Of a stretch of DNA of 56,337 nt, positions 1-10,284 are shown in pieces. The DNA is taken from assembly GCA_032718475.1 (NCBI GenBank), contig JAUCBJ010001971.1, forward strand, positions 1 to 56,337, written 5' to 3'. The position numbers were made by a program, and so were the translations under genes. The notes under the pieces were generated by a model. That model had not been told where the DNA came from and searched no databases. It saw nothing but the letters and a program-made list of their open reading frames with translations. The stretch comes from Nemertoderma westbladi. Taxonomy: Eukaryota > Xenacoelomorpha > Nemertodermatida > Nemertodermatidae. The first letter of the stretch is position 1. Each line of letters starts with the position of its first letter.

Positions 1-1051
1 GGGGGGGGGGGGGCTGTTGGCGGAATCTGTTCGCGCTTTTAGACCTTTAGATGGGGGGGGGGGCTGTAGACGCAATCTGTTCGCGCTTTTAGACCGGGGG
101 GGGGGGGGGGGGGTGGCTGTAGACGCAATCTGTTCGCGCTTTTAGACCGGGGGGGGGGCTGCAGACGCAATCTGTTCGCGCTTTTAGACCGGGGGGGGGG
201 GCTGTAGACGCAATCTGTTCGCGCTTTTAGACCGGGGGGGGGGGGCTGTAGACGCAATCTGTTCGCGCTTTTAGACCGGGGGGGGGGGGCTGTAGACGCA
301 ATCTGTTCGCGCTTTTAGACCGGGGGGGGGGGGCTGTAGACGCAATCTGTTCGCGCTTTTAGACCGGGGGGGGGGGCTGTAGACGCAATCTGTTCGCGCT
401 TTTAGATCGAGGGGGGCTGTAGACGCAATCTGTTCGCGCTTTTAGACCGGGGGGGGGGGCTGTAGACGCAATCTGTTCGCGCTTTTAGACCGGGGGGGGG
501 GGCTGTAGACGCAATCTGTTCGCGCTTTTAGACCGGGGGGGGGGGGCTGTAGACGCAATCTGTTCGCGCTTTTAGACCGGGGGGGGGGGCTGTAGACGCA
601 ATCTGTTCGCGCTTTTAGACCGGGGGGGGGGGGCTGTAGACGCAATCTGTTCGCGCTTTTAGACCGGGGGGGGGGGGCTGTAGACGCAATCTGTTCGCGC
701 TTTTAGACCGGGGGGGGGGCTGTAGACGCAATCTGTTCGCGCTTTTAGACCGGGGGGGGGGCTGTAGACGCAATCTGTTCGCGCTTTTAGACCGGGGGGG
801 GGCTGTAGACGCAATCTGTTCGCGCTTTTAGACCGGGGGGGGGGGGCTGTAGACGCAATCTGTTCGCGCTTTTAGACCGGGGGGGGGGGGCTGTAGACGC
901 AATCTGTTCGCGCTTTTAGACCGGGGGGGCTGTAGACGCAATCTGTTCGCGCTTTTAGACCGGGGGGGGGGCTGTAGACGCAATCTGTTCGCGCTTTTAG
1001 ACCGGGGGGGGGGGGGGGGGCTGTAGATGCAATCTGTTCGCGCTTTTAGAC
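1..1051. repeat. Minisatellite array A, G-run plus 32-bp core
   Basis: About two dozen tandem units. Each has a nearly invariant 32-bp core, starting CTGTAGACGC and ending CGCTTTTAGACC, joined by a run of 7-19 G. Only the G run varies much in length. The G-rich strand could form quadruplexes. The proline-rich reading frames on the other strand (MRLQPPPP type) are artefacts of the G runs. The last unit runs into TTTAACAGTTTAACC, the start of the dispersed segment described at 1031-1720. The array begins at the window edge, so its full length is unknown. Confidence 0.97.
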
Positions 1052-1720
1052 CTTTAACAGTTTAACCTGTTAATTTATGTGTCTTATATTATTTCGCTAG
1101 CCTGCACTAAAATAGAACTACTGATAAAAGGCAGTCTTGCGCGGCGTATGACCCACTGTGTGTGGGAGACTGAATTCTGTCGGCATAAAAAGTAGGTTAT
1201 AATTTGTATTATTCGATTGGATATCTACTATATAATCTCCAAAAACTATGTTCATGTTAGGGTAGTATTAACAGTTCCTTTCAGATGCTGCGCTTAAATA
1301 CTAGACAGAGTTATGACTTACAATAATTACAACGGATTATTTAATCGAGCCACTGTTATTTACATGCTTTAAGAATGTAGTATTATGTACTCGCACTCAC
1401 TCCACTGATAATAATGTGGAAGGAAACAAACTGATTTGAAGACTATTACTAATTTGGTTAATGTTAAAAGGTTAAAAGGAGAATTTCAGCTCACTTACGT
1501 TGGTGCTATGAAATAGCATAAATACCACACAGACCACTGTAATTTAAGCCAAAATCGTTACTCGAACTTCCCTTCTGCTTACCTCTTAATAATAAAGAAA
1601 GTTAGTTGAGATTATCGATTATATATACGTATTCTCCAAATATAAACATCCACCAATAATATTACCAAATAAACAACGAATTACAGTACAAGCAGCAAAA
1701 TTGTCGGCAATAATGCAGTG
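1031..1720 (+). repeat. Old dispersed/duplicated segment, copy A
   Basis: This segment is homologous, in the same orientation and with many substitutions and indels, to 4989-5670. Shared blocks in the same order include TGTTCGCGCTTT, AACAGTTCCTTT, ACAGAGTTATGACTTA and CTATGAAATAGCAT. No long reading frame or conserved protein is visible. It may be a non-coding transposon remnant or a local duplication. The 5' end of this copy has expanded into array A. Confidence 0.8.
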
Positions 1721-2448
1721 CAGTTAATGTAATGGATTTCTCGTGTTTCTTGGCACGATAAGCTGCTAAAACGGCTTTGAATCTCTGAATGAAGGGAGTG
1801 CTATATTTTCCCTTATTGTTTTGGTTCCCGGCTGACATAGAATATTTCCCACTAGAACACGGTCCTTGAATGACTTGTTATTTACGGACATCCACAACCT
1901 TTCAATATAGTGCAAAAACACAGTGATTACTGTTCTTCCCAAATGTATATTGGTCCCTTCTGGCATATGAAAATAGTGCACTGTAACACCATAGAAAAAC
2001 CTCTGGGATGAGAAAAAGGGAGAAACCGGGTGAGGGGAGCTTTGGGTCCGTTAGGATCCAAAGTATAGCCTCAAAATAATTCAAAATATACTGAAAAATA
2101 TAGTATTTTTAGTCGTTTCGTTATTCTAAAAATACACTGAAAAATATACAAAAAGACTAGACAAATTGTGGAGACAAAGGTCATGAAAACGTCATAGAAC
2201 GTTTAAAGGCTATAAGAACGTCAAAGTTATGGATAAAAGTCGTGAAAAGTCACAGGTTATGAAAAGGTCGTAATAAACTTGGTGCAGCTTCACGCTATTG
2301 TAACTTGGCGATAGTGCAGAACACCAGGTTACCGTCTGAGTCCAAACAGGGGTGGGACCGATTGGACGCAAACGGTTAGCTGGAACTTTGCCCTCAAAAC
2401 TATACGGTCGATCCTGGCGAGCCTGGGTATGAACCGTATAGCCAGCGG
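1721..2448. other. Non-coding stretch, no gene recognised
   Basis: AT-rich sequence with only short reading frames and no recognisable product. The right part (about 2380-2448), around CTTTGCCCTCAAAACTATACGGTCG and ATAGCCAGCGGACAGAGTG in two pieces, resembles 4470-4545 on the far side of the LINE. This suggests an old local duplication that the LINE later entered. Confidence 0.5.
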
Positions 2449-2488
2449 ACAGAGTGTGCACAAGCACTACCGTAACTGACAGAGTCGA
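2449..2488 (+). repeat. Candidate target-site duplication, left (RTE copy 1)
   Basis: A 40-bp sequence beginning ACAGAGTGTGCACAAG and ending CAGAGTCGA is repeated exactly at 4421-4460, flanking the LINE. It is long for a LINE target duplication. The neighbourhood also carries partial repeats of ATAGCCAGC...ACAGAGTGT (2438 and 2487), so some of the similarity may predate the insertion. Confidence 0.7.
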
Positions 2489-4420
2489 TAGCCAGCACAC
2501 AGAGTGTCAGGTCAGGTATTCTAGGTCATTGATCAAGAAAACTTGCCACCTCCATGCAGCATAAAGGAGGTGCCACCTGTAGCTGCATAGACCCTCTTAC
2601 TAGGGCAAATCTGGTCCTGCAACTAGGACCCCCTTCGTTCTGGGATAAGGACGCCCTTGGTCCTGGATTAAGGACCCATATACTTGGCTGCAGGGGTATA
2701 TGGCCTGGCCAGGCAGATGGTGATCTACCAATGGCTGGTCAGGAGTAGAGTGTTTTTCATGTCCACTCTGAGTGCACTTCACTGCGACCTGCACCTGGCA
2801 GCAGGGGTACAGGGCATGACCCAGCAGATGAGCTGCACAGCCAATGGTGGGTAATGTGCGCGAGAGTAGATATGGGTGATGGGCCTCATATCTGACTCCA
2901 CTGCGACACCCACCCTGTGGAATGGCAAACCAGGGTGTGGTATTTGCTCCGAGAGCTGACTCGGCAAAAAAGCACCCCCCAACCCACACTATGGATTACA
3001 TTAGTAATGCGGAGGTCCAGCCACTAGAGGCCAGTGGAATGACTGGACACAATCGGCCTCACAGGCGTCAGTTATCTCCTGACCGGCTGCCTGTCTCACC
3101 CCCTACTGGAGAGAGAGTGGCAAACAATTCTTTGAGTCCCTTTCCTGATGACCTTTCTGGCCCAAACCCTGGGTCACCAGGGAGGCCAGATTGTGAGGGG
3201 GAAAGGGATTCTGGAGTTGGAGGCTACTCTCATGTTCCACCCCGACCAACAAAGCCATTGGTGAATCTGAGGCAAGTCACTAGACTAGCCTCAGTAAACA
3301 CCCTAACACTCGGGTCCCCAATGCGACAAGGTGAGCTGACTGCCTTGGCAGATAAGCTTTCTCTTAGTGCAGTGGGTGTTCAAGAGCACCGAATGCAGAC
3401 TGGACAGACTGATGAGGTTCTGATATTTGAAGTGTTATGGGGCGTCCTCCAGGGAGACACACTTGCACCATTCTTGTTCATAATTGTTGTTGACTATGTT
3501 CTACGCATGTCCTTAGATCATCATAATGATGAAGGGGTGATGATAACTCCACCTACTGGCTCCAGAAGTCGAGGAAATCCTGCCAAGTACCTAACTGATC
3601 TAGACTTTGCTGATGACTTAGGAGTACTCTCAGAATCACTAGAGGGAGCCCAACGGCTCCTCAGCTCATTAGAACATGCTGCTTCTAGTGTTGGTCTTTT
3701 TATTAACTCCAGAAAGACCAAAATTTTGACAGTTAACTTTGAAAGTCCTCAGCAAGTCTCTGATCGGATGAGCATAAGCTCAAAAGATGGTATGCTTGAG
3801 CATGTGGATGACTTCTGTTACCTGGGATCATGGATCCGGAAGTCAGGTGAGGACCTTCGAATACGTAAGGGAAAGGCATGGGCAGCCTTGAATAGGCTTT
3901 CCAGGATTTGGAAGTCACCGAGAATTAATCGGAAACTTAAGGTCCGGTTATTTAGAGCAGCAGTAGTTCCAGTACTCCTCTATGGGAGTCCATGCTGGGC
4001 TCTAACTGCTGAGGACACCAAATCTCTGGATGGCACATTCACAAGAATGCTACGCCGGGTTCATTGTGTCAAGTACAATGCACACATCTCCAACCAGACA
4101 CTATATAACATTGGAGGTGTCTCATTGGTTCCCCCAAGCTTGACACTAGAACAAAATCGCCTCCGCTTTGCAGGACATTGCTTTCGCCGTGAGGACCAGC
4201 CAGTGCATAATCTTGTACTTTGGCAGCCTCATGGAGTGAATAAGCATGGTGGACAGCCCATGACTTTCTTGAGACGCATCTTAAAGGACACTGGCCTTGA
4301 AGATGCGGATGATCTAGCAAATGTCATGGGTGATAGGGAGTTGTGGCGGTGCAATTTTGTCGATAAGCCGGCACAGCATTCTTAAAAATGCAGCTGCAAT
4401 GCAGCATGCCGATCCTAGAC
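2489..4420 (+). mobile_element. RTE-like non-LTR retrotransposon, copy 1, internally deleted
   Basis: The element has a 5' leader (to about 2921), an open frame (2922-4385) and a short tail ending GCCGATCCTAG. From about 2665 it closely matches copy 2 (29911 onwards). It lacks a 1827-bp internal block present in copy 2 (30671-32497), which removes most of the endonuclease and the first catalytic part of the reverse transcriptase. The insertion lies inside a 40-bp direct repeat. The 5' 170 bp (2489-2660) have no counterpart in copy 2 and may be the true 5' end or older flanking DNA. It is not autonomous. Confidence 0.9.
2922..4385 (+). pseudogene. RTE-like LINE ORF with in-frame internal deletion (487 aa)
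   Basis: The frame starts at ATG 2922 with MANQGVVFAPRADSAKK. It holds the proline-rich N-terminal region and the first endonuclease strand (TRLASVNTLTL, VGVQEHRMQTGQ), then jumps after position 3424 straight to FEVLWGVLQGDTLAPFLF in the reverse transcriptase. The second catalytic motif (FADD, around residue 228) and the C-terminal region typical of RTE ORFs (LLYGSPCWALT, RFAGHCFRRED, DTGLEDADD, DRELWR) remain. The first catalytic aspartate block (FVDFFKAFD in copy 2) is gone. The deletion is exactly 609 codons, so the frame stays open, but the product cannot be an active polymerase. Unlike copy 2, its C-terminus is complete. Confidence 0.9.
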
Positions 4421-4460
4421 ACAGAGTGTGCACAAGCACTACCGTAACTGACAGAGTCGA
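4421..4460 (+). repeat. Candidate target-site duplication, right (RTE copy 1)
   Basis: Exact 40-bp match to 2449-2488. It follows directly after the element's terminal GATCCTAG. Confidence 0.7.
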
Positions 4461-4988
4461 AGCCTATGGGGACACTGCTACTTTGCCCCCACAACTAAAT
4501 AGTCGGCCCTGATACGAACTAAGTAGCCAGTGGACAGAGTGGGCGAGCGCTCTGGGGCTAGTTAGCCAGCAAAACTCAATCCTAGGCGGAATCAGAATCG
4601 TCTTACCTTCCTAGCGCCTGTTTAGCCGTGTTAGAGCCCGGCCTAGGAGCAGAGCTCACTTTAAGGCTAGTCAGCCAAAATTCAGTCCTAGGCGGAATCG
4701 TCTTACATTCCCAGCGACCGCAAAGCTGTGTTAGGGCCCGGTCTGGGAATAAAGACGCCCTCTACCTTGGAGCAGAGCCTAGTTTAGCTGGCGAGGCGGC
4801 CAACTATAAGGCTGGTTTTTGGGACTCACTTATCCATCCAAATGTGGCCCCTTTTAAACCCGATGTGGGGTCGATATGAAGTTTACCCCTAATTATCACC
4901 TAAACACAGTTTGTATCTCTTGTGCAGAGATTTTACGTCCAACTCATGTAAATATAATTAATATGTGGCTGTTTGAGTGACCAATAAC
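4461..4988 (+). repeat. Non-coding stretch with a diverged ~105-bp tandem duplication
   Basis: Two diverged units follow one another at about 4550-4660 and 4663-4755. They share GGCTAGT-AGCCA, CCTAGGCGGAATC, CGTCTTAC, GCCGTGTTAG/GCTGTGTTAG and GCCCGG. A third partial unit (GGAGCAGAGCCTAG) follows near 4770. The 83-aa frame at 4628 lies on this repeat and is not a convincing gene. Confidence 0.65.
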
Positions 4989-5670
4989 TGTTCGCGCTTT
5001 CAGACCTTTAGCAGTTTAACCTGCCAAATTGGGATATCTTCTAGATAAGAAATCGTCTTTAGCCTATGACGAGTATTTGATACACTACATTAGCCGAAGC
5101 CAGTCTATGCGCGACCATTCACCCGCTGGATATACCCGGGAGACTGGATTCGGAAGCCTAACCTTATTGCGGTGTAGGCCTACTGTATTATTCGACTGAT
5201 CGTAATATATAATCTCTGACAAATATTATTCACTTTCGGGAAATATTAACAGTTCCTTTAGGACGTTGCGCTCTAAATATGTAAACAGAGTTATGACTTA
5301 AACTAGACACAACGGGATGGCTATGGATTCACGTATATAGCGCATTCTTTAGGAGATGCTTTGTTATCAGTCACAATCATACACAATACTGCACAATGCT
5401 GCACACCGATCTGCCGACCTTCACTAATTTTAGTCACATATAAAGAGAACAACAACCAATACATGTAGTGCCTATGAAATAGCATTAGATTCACTTCAAA
5501 ACCACTTTAATGTAAGTCGCAATCGTTATATGTAACCGGTCTCTCTTACCTTCAGTATATCAAGAAGATTGAGGGTTTTAGGATTAATTTATCGATATTA
5601 TCCAATATAATAATATTCCATCAACTGATATAATGAATAACCGACAGTAAATAGCAGTAAAAATGCGGTG
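4989..5670 (+). repeat. Old dispersed/duplicated segment, copy B (single array-A unit)
   Basis: Diverged copy of 1031-1720. Its left edge, GGCTGTTTGAGTGACC then TGTTCGCGCTTTCAGACC, matches one unit of array A only once and has no G run. This copy therefore looks like the unexpanded state of the locus. No protein-coding content is recognised. Confidence 0.8.
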
Positions 5671-6243
5671 TTTGATTAGTTATGAATTGTGGTTTGTAAG
5701 TAAGGTTTGTTTGTTTGTTAAGATAACAGATATACGTTCTATAATTAAGCCTACTAATGTTGGGCTAAAGACTGAAAACACAGAGATTCCAAAGCCGGTC
5801 TTCTGGGCTCAGGACAAAATGTAAACATTGACCCATAATGCATTGCGCGATTTCCTGGAGGTTTCTGTACAAAAAGCAGGAGAATCGCTCTGATTGGTTG
5901 ACCGAACAAAGAAACACCAGAGAACAAGGAAAAAGCTACACGTGTACAGATCAGTTGTTAGCTGTCGTCATAGTAACTACACTGTTTCAAGAGGATTTCG
6001 CGTATTGCGACATAGAATTGCTAATTATGTCCGCCAAAGTACACATACAGAAGAAATGGCTTTTTATGTCCACTAAAACACCAGTACAGTAAGGATATGG
6101 CCTTTTATGCCTGTTAAACCAACTACAGAGTACTTTACGGGGAAAATAACGCAAAAGCTTTTACACCGCTCCCAGAAAATGGGATTTTAGTCTATAAAAT
6201 ATAAAAAATCACAGTTTCTAAAATATAAAAATACTCTAAACAG
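5671..6243. other. Non-coding stretch with a degenerate ~40-bp triplication
   Basis: Contains a short GTTT run (5704-5718). Near the right end there are three degenerate units of about 40 bp, starting TATGTCCGCC, TATGTCCACT and TATGCCTGTT (about 6027-6135), each followed by an A-rich block and GTACA or similar. The 60-84-aa frames at 5838 and 5894 do not resemble known proteins. The stretch lies just downstream of the minus-strand gene ending at 6244. No AATAAA signal for that gene was seen here. Confidence 0.5.
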
Positions 6244-9200
6244 TTAGTCTTTCTTACGCGGACGGCGTTTACGCAGTTTTTTGAGGCTAGCAAGAGTCCT
6301 TTTCTCTTTGGGGCGAGCCACTTTACTAGGAGGGCTATAACTCCTGGGTGAAGGGTGCAATACAATTGCATCAGAAGGTTTAGGATTACGATCGGTGTAT
6401 CCGCCGGTTGAAGTACCCGGTTGATCGATATCAACTTCAGTGGAGCGAGGTCTAACGGCCTTTAGGGTGCGTCTTAGGACAGCAGCTCCTACGGGTCCTT
6501 GACGGGTCGTCTGGACAATGGCGGTAGGTGGACCGTGAGTGGTGAGAAACTTCCTCGGTTTAATGGTTCTTTCCAGCTCGCGTTCTCGGGCTCGATATTC
6601 GTAGGGCCGTCGAGATACTTCCTGTAACTCAGGGTGCGAGTTGATAAATAAATCGCCATACTCAGGGTCTTGACGGATGAAATTGATCAAATGGTATGAA
6701 GTAATATCGTTAGGATTGACGTTCCTGAGATATTTTCGAATAAATTTGGTGGAAATACACTCACCAACACGCTTCATTAGTTCATAACTCGGTGTGCGTG
6801 TTTTTTGTTCAACAGACGCGAATAAATAAGGATGGAACGCATAAACTCCCTCGTAAGAGCGTCCAGGGTAATAGCGATGACGGGACTCACAATGTAAATC
6901 CGCGTTCGCTTCCCAAGCTCGGATGTAGCGCAGGGTAATCATTTCATCTACGCTCTCTAAATCGTGATTAAAGGGGCAATTATAACTGGCATGTCCTTTA
7001 AGTTGACAGTGGTGGCATTGAGTCATAAATTGGGGGCAGACTGCAAAAATATGAGAGTTATTAAGTCTGCAATACGCACAATATATCTCCATCATTGGTT
7101 GTTCGTGGAAATAGGAGCAGGGTACGTCTGAGTCCATAGGGGTGAAATGGTCTCTCGATGCGCATAATCGACAACGTTTTCGAGAAACATAGTTAGCGTG
7201 TCGATAATCGTATGCGGTGAGACATTGTGGACCTTGATACCACTCTAAGACGTAGTCGTTATCGCTGCTCCGGGGCGCTGTAGGCTGAATCGCTTCAGCT
7301 TCTAAGCATATTGGTTCGTCTTCCAATTGCATAGCTGAGGTAGGTGCGGCTGTCTCCGCAAGCGGACCCACTGTCTGAACTTCGACGACAGAATAACCCG
7401 TGGGTATTCGGGGTCTTTGTATAACAGATGAATGCAAGTTCTGTATACAAACGTCCTGAAAAAGGGCAAATCCCGCGCTGTTTAGCTTCTCCGCCGCTGA
7501 GTCTCTCAGGCTGAGTTTGGTCAGAGCGCGGTCCTTGAACTGACTATCAACGTTACGGAACGGAGTCAGAAAGCGCCTGAAACATTCAAAGCGGATGAAT
7601 TTATTGTGTTCATCTAACTTGGCGAGTTTGGTTCCAAGTATTAAGGGATGGGCGTATTCTTGAAAGGCAAGATGTCCGATGGAGGTTCGTTGTACTTTAG
7701 TAATACCGCTGGGTGTATTGGCGTACATAGTGCGGAAGAAACCTCGGCCTTCTGCCCAAGGAGCAATCAGCTGAGTATCAACGAAGGGGTATGGAATGTT
7801 CTCCATATTCCGAAAGTCGTTCTGTAGGTCTCCAAAAACAGCTGAGCCGATTTTAAGGATTCTTTCGTTAAACAACATCTCGAGCACGGGTTGGGGTAAC
7901 ATCGATCCATCGATACCCATGGCCGGTTTGCGCTCGGTGTCGGTGACGTAACGCTGCGCGAGTTCAAATTGTCCATGTCGGAGTTTCTTTTGTGTCTCAG
8001 TAAGAGTTTCAAAAGAATAATCAATAACGTCGGAACACACTCGAGTAAATACGTGGGTAGAACCAGCGAGTCCTCGTATGTGTATCATCCGCGTAGTTCC
8101 AAGTTCTCCAACCGGAACGCTACCTTCGTTATCGTAAGTGACAACTCCATACATCTCGATAACGTTAAGAGTTTCGTTCCACTCTTTAGTGGCGTTTTCG
8201 AGTGTCATTCCCACAGGATGCCACAAGGTAGCACATTCGCTAGCATTAGGCAGGTCTTTATACTTTAAATATTGTGTGGTATATGTTTCCACATCTCCAT
8301 ATCGTTGTATTCTTTCCTCCTCGAATAACACATCAAGATTCCAGTGCACTAAACGAGTTTTGATGAATCCATCAAGATTATACGGAGGTATTGTTTCTTT
8401 CTCTATTCTGGAAACATTATATGGTTTTCGAAACGAGTTTACTTTAACTAACTGATCCAGATGTTTCTGCAGTTGTTCGAGTTCGACAAGATCGAGAGGA
8501 TTTATTAGTGGTAGAAACCTCAGACTATGTGTAGGATCTTCCGGTTTTACCATGTAATATTGTGTTAGATTGACGTAATAAGTGTGATCTTTGATCCCAT
8601 AAAACGAGTCCGGTAAAGGTCTAGCGCGTATGTTAACGTCGTGTACCATGCGACGGACAAGATCCGCTCTATTGTCCGGAGGTTCAACGAGTATACCATC
8701 GACACGAGCGGCTTCGATGGGCGGACGTTGCAACATGGGAGCGTCAGCGATAAGATCTCGAGATCTTAGGTTGATATCAACCGGTTGAGGCTGTGCCGTG
8801 GCGAAGAGTTTGTCTCCGAAATGAGGAACCATCGAAGGATGGATAATGGTTTTAGAATAGAGATCTGTTATAAGGATTTGAGCTTCTGGCTGGGCTAAAG
8901 CTGCTTCTTCTCTCTCATCTAGTTCTATATGTCTCTCCTCGAGCTGATTTTCCTCCGCTTGTTGTTGTAAACGCTCATCTAGGAACTCTTGTAAAGAGTA
9001 GGTTCGTCCACATTCGATGTCCTCTTCGAGATTTTGTATTTCTCTATCGAACTGGGGTAAAGCTAATTCTTTCACCGCTTGGACTTGTTGCTGCAATTTA
9101 CGTTTCTCCAAACAATCGTAAGTTCCCTTTCCGATTTTCTGCCGAATAGCGTCTAACGCGTTTCGTACGACGCTCTCTTCGACTTCCGTAACGGGTTGTA

Positions 9201-9777
9201 TCGGGGTGAAGCCGGGACGGTTGTACGGGTTAAACGGCGATATTAGATGACCGCGTCCCAATCCGGCTAGGTAGGGTTGGCGAATATCTAGCGAGCCCAC
9301 TACCGGAGTGCCACCGACTAATTGTTCGGGTAACACTAGATCTTTGAACAGTGAGTACAGTTCAGGAGGATCCGTCATACTATTGGGATCAAGAGTCTGA
9401 GGTCTCACCAGGGAATGAGGAGGTCTGACCGAGTATTCCGGAACTCTGATCATGGGTTTATTTAAGGATTGTTTGAGTCGAGCGAGCGTGGGTGATACGT
9501 CGAACAAGTTTCGCTCGAAACTCCCGTAAGTATAGCGAGTAAAACTGTGTTTAGCGCAACGTCTCCGCGGATGTTTATGTCTTTCCGTTTGTTGGTTGGG
9601 TCTAGGGCATTCATCGCAATAATACCAAAGACGCACGTCTTGTAGGGGAAACGCGGGTGATCTTTCTCCAGTTTTACAATATCCCTCCATCTGTTCAAAG
9701 CTATCCGGTACAACAGGTAGCGATCGATCGGCGGTAAGATACATCATAGTGAAATAGAGTCGTTTGAGTTCTATCAT
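6244..9777 (-). CDS. Unrecognised 1177-aa protein with zinc-knuckle-like cluster
   Basis: I do not recognise this family. The protein starts MIELKRLYF. Near residue 53 it has CDECP and then CAKH, a possible zinc-binding ribbon. A glutamate/glutamine-rich, probably coiled-coil segment follows at about residues 215-300. At about residues 866-930 come three CCHC-like clusters: CRLC...H...C, CAYCRLNNSHIFAVC and CHHCQLKGHASYNC, the last a perfect CX2CX4HX4C knuckle. The C-terminus is strongly basic (KKLRKRRPRKKD). No membrane segment or catalytic motif is evident. Knuckles of this type bind nucleic acid in retroelement gag/ORF1 proteins, so a gag-like or nucleic-acid-binding role is a plausible inference. 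The gene is CpG-rich compared with the AT-rich surroundings. It is in the same frame as the 162-aa segment upstream, separated by one TAA and six codons. It is co-directional with the BEL/Pao ORF. Confidence 0.75.
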   Translation of the reverse strand: MIELKRLYFTMMYLTADRSLPVVPDSFEQMEGYCKTGERSPAFPLQDVRLWYYCDECPRPNQQTERHKHPRRRCAKHSFTRYTYGSFERNLFDVSPTLARLKQSLNKPMIRVPEYSVRPPHSLVRPQTLDPNSMTDPPELYSLFKDLVLPEQLVGGTPVVGSLDIRQPYLAGLGRGHLISPFNPYNRPGFTPIQPVTEVEESVVRNALDAIRQKIGKGTYDCLEKRKLQQQVQAVKELALPQFDREIQNLEEDIECGRTYSLQEFLDERLQQQAEENQLEERHIELDEREEAALAQPEAQILITDLYSKTIIHPSMVPHFGDKLFATAQPQPVDINLRSRDLIADAPMLQRPPIEAARVDGILVEPPDNRADLVRRMVHDVNIRARPLPDSFYGIKDHTYYVNLTQYYMVKPEDPTHSLRFLPLINPLDLVELEQLQKHLDQLVKVNSFRKPYNVSRIEKETIPPYNLDGFIKTRLVHWNLDVLFEEERIQRYGDVETYTTQYLKYKDLPNASECATLWHPVGMTLENATKEWNETLNVIEMYGVVTYDNEGSVPVGELGTTRMIHIRGLAGSTHVFTRVCSDVIDYSFETLTETQKKLRHGQFELAQRYVTDTERKPAMGIDGSMLPQPVLEMLFNERILKIGSAVFGDLQNDFRNMENIPYPFVDTQLIAPWAEGRGFFRTMYANTPSGITKVQRTSIGHLAFQEYAHPLILGTKLAKLDEHNKFIRFECFRRFLTPFRNVDSQFKDRALTKLSLRDSAAEKLNSAGFALFQDVCIQNLHSSVIQRPRIPTGYSVVEVQTVGPLAETAAPTSAMQLEDEPICLEAEAIQPTAPRSSDNDYVLEWYQGPQCLTAYDYRHANYVSRKRCRLCASRDHFTPMDSDVPCSYFHEQPMMEIYCAYCRLNNSHIFAVCPQFMTQCHHCQLKGHASYNCPFNHDLESVDEMITLRYIRAWEANADLHCESRHRYYPGRSYEGVYAFHPYLFASVEQKTRTPSYELMKRVGECISTKFIRKYLRNVNPNDITSYHLINFIRQDPEYGDLFINSHPELQEVSRRPYEYRARERELERTIKPRKFLTTHGPPTAIVQTTRQGPVGAAVLRRTLKAVRPRSTEVDIDQPGTSTGGYTDRNPKPSDAIVLHPSPRSYSPPSKVARPKEKRTLASLKKLRKRRPRKKD

Positions 9778-9795
9778 AGGATCATGATGTATACC

Positions 9796-10284
9796 TTAAG
9801 GATATCGAGTTTCGAGATTTTGTTGGCTGGCAATATTGAGATATGTCTCTCTCAGGAATTCCAGATAATCGTTGAAGTCGCTGCGTTTATCCGGCTCTTC
9901 AACGTCTTCCCTTTCGAGTCTGTTTCGAACAGAGTTCTCGTGTTCTATTCTCGGTTTATCGTTCCGACTCCGCTGGGTATGATATTTAAATAAAACCATT
10001 TCCCTTTTGGTGTCTACATCGTCCGTATCGTGTAAATCGATAGGATGGCCAGTAGTTAAGAAGTCCATATACGTACCATTACGATGCGTATAGCGAGCAG
10101 TGAACTTTCTATAATCCAATTCACGCGTAAGTTGCTCCTGGGACATTGGCGGTTCGATATAACGACCATCATCCTCCGTAGTAGTTGGATCAGCGTCGCC
10201 GCGTATCACGCTATCGACAAACGCTTGTAAAGGTAGAGTATATCGCTCCCTGATACCAACATCATCTTCTATCAACTCAGTCAT
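9796..10284 (-). CDS. Unrecognised acidic 162-aa ORF, in frame with the 1177-aa ORF
   Basis: Starts at ATG 10284 (MTELIEDDVGIRERY). The product is strongly charged, rich in Asp, Glu and Arg, with no cysteine cluster or membrane segment. It ends ...NLETRYP at TAA 9796-9798. The next six codons are open and lead into the ATG of the 1177-aa frame without a shift. The two may therefore be one 1346-codon gene interrupted by a single stop, either a nonsense mutation or a readthrough site, or two adjacent cistrons. Upstream, 10285-10325 is AT-rich and has the direct repeat ATGAGTTTAT twice. Confidence 0.65.
   Translation of the reverse strand: MTELIEDDVGIRERYTLPLQAFVDSVIRGDADPTTTEDDGRYIEPPMSQEQLTRELDYRKFTARYTHRNGTYMDFLTTGHPIDLHDTDDVDTKREMVLFKYHTQRSRNDKPRIEHENSVRNRLEREDVEEPDKRSDFNDYLEFLRETYLNIASQQNLETRYP

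Noticed and set aside
39-645. Proline-rich reading frames (MRLQPPPP...) on the minus strand of array A
   Set aside because: They arise from G runs and depend on run length. No start context, no domain.
4513-4760. tRNA-derived SINE in the duplicated block downstream of RTE copy 1
   Set aside because: No convincing A-box/B-box pair or 3' tail. It is better described as a diverged tandem duplication.
7969-8455. Plus-strand frames of 99-105 aa inside the zinc-knuckle gene
   Set aside because: They are antisense shadows of the 1177-aa frame, with no independent support.
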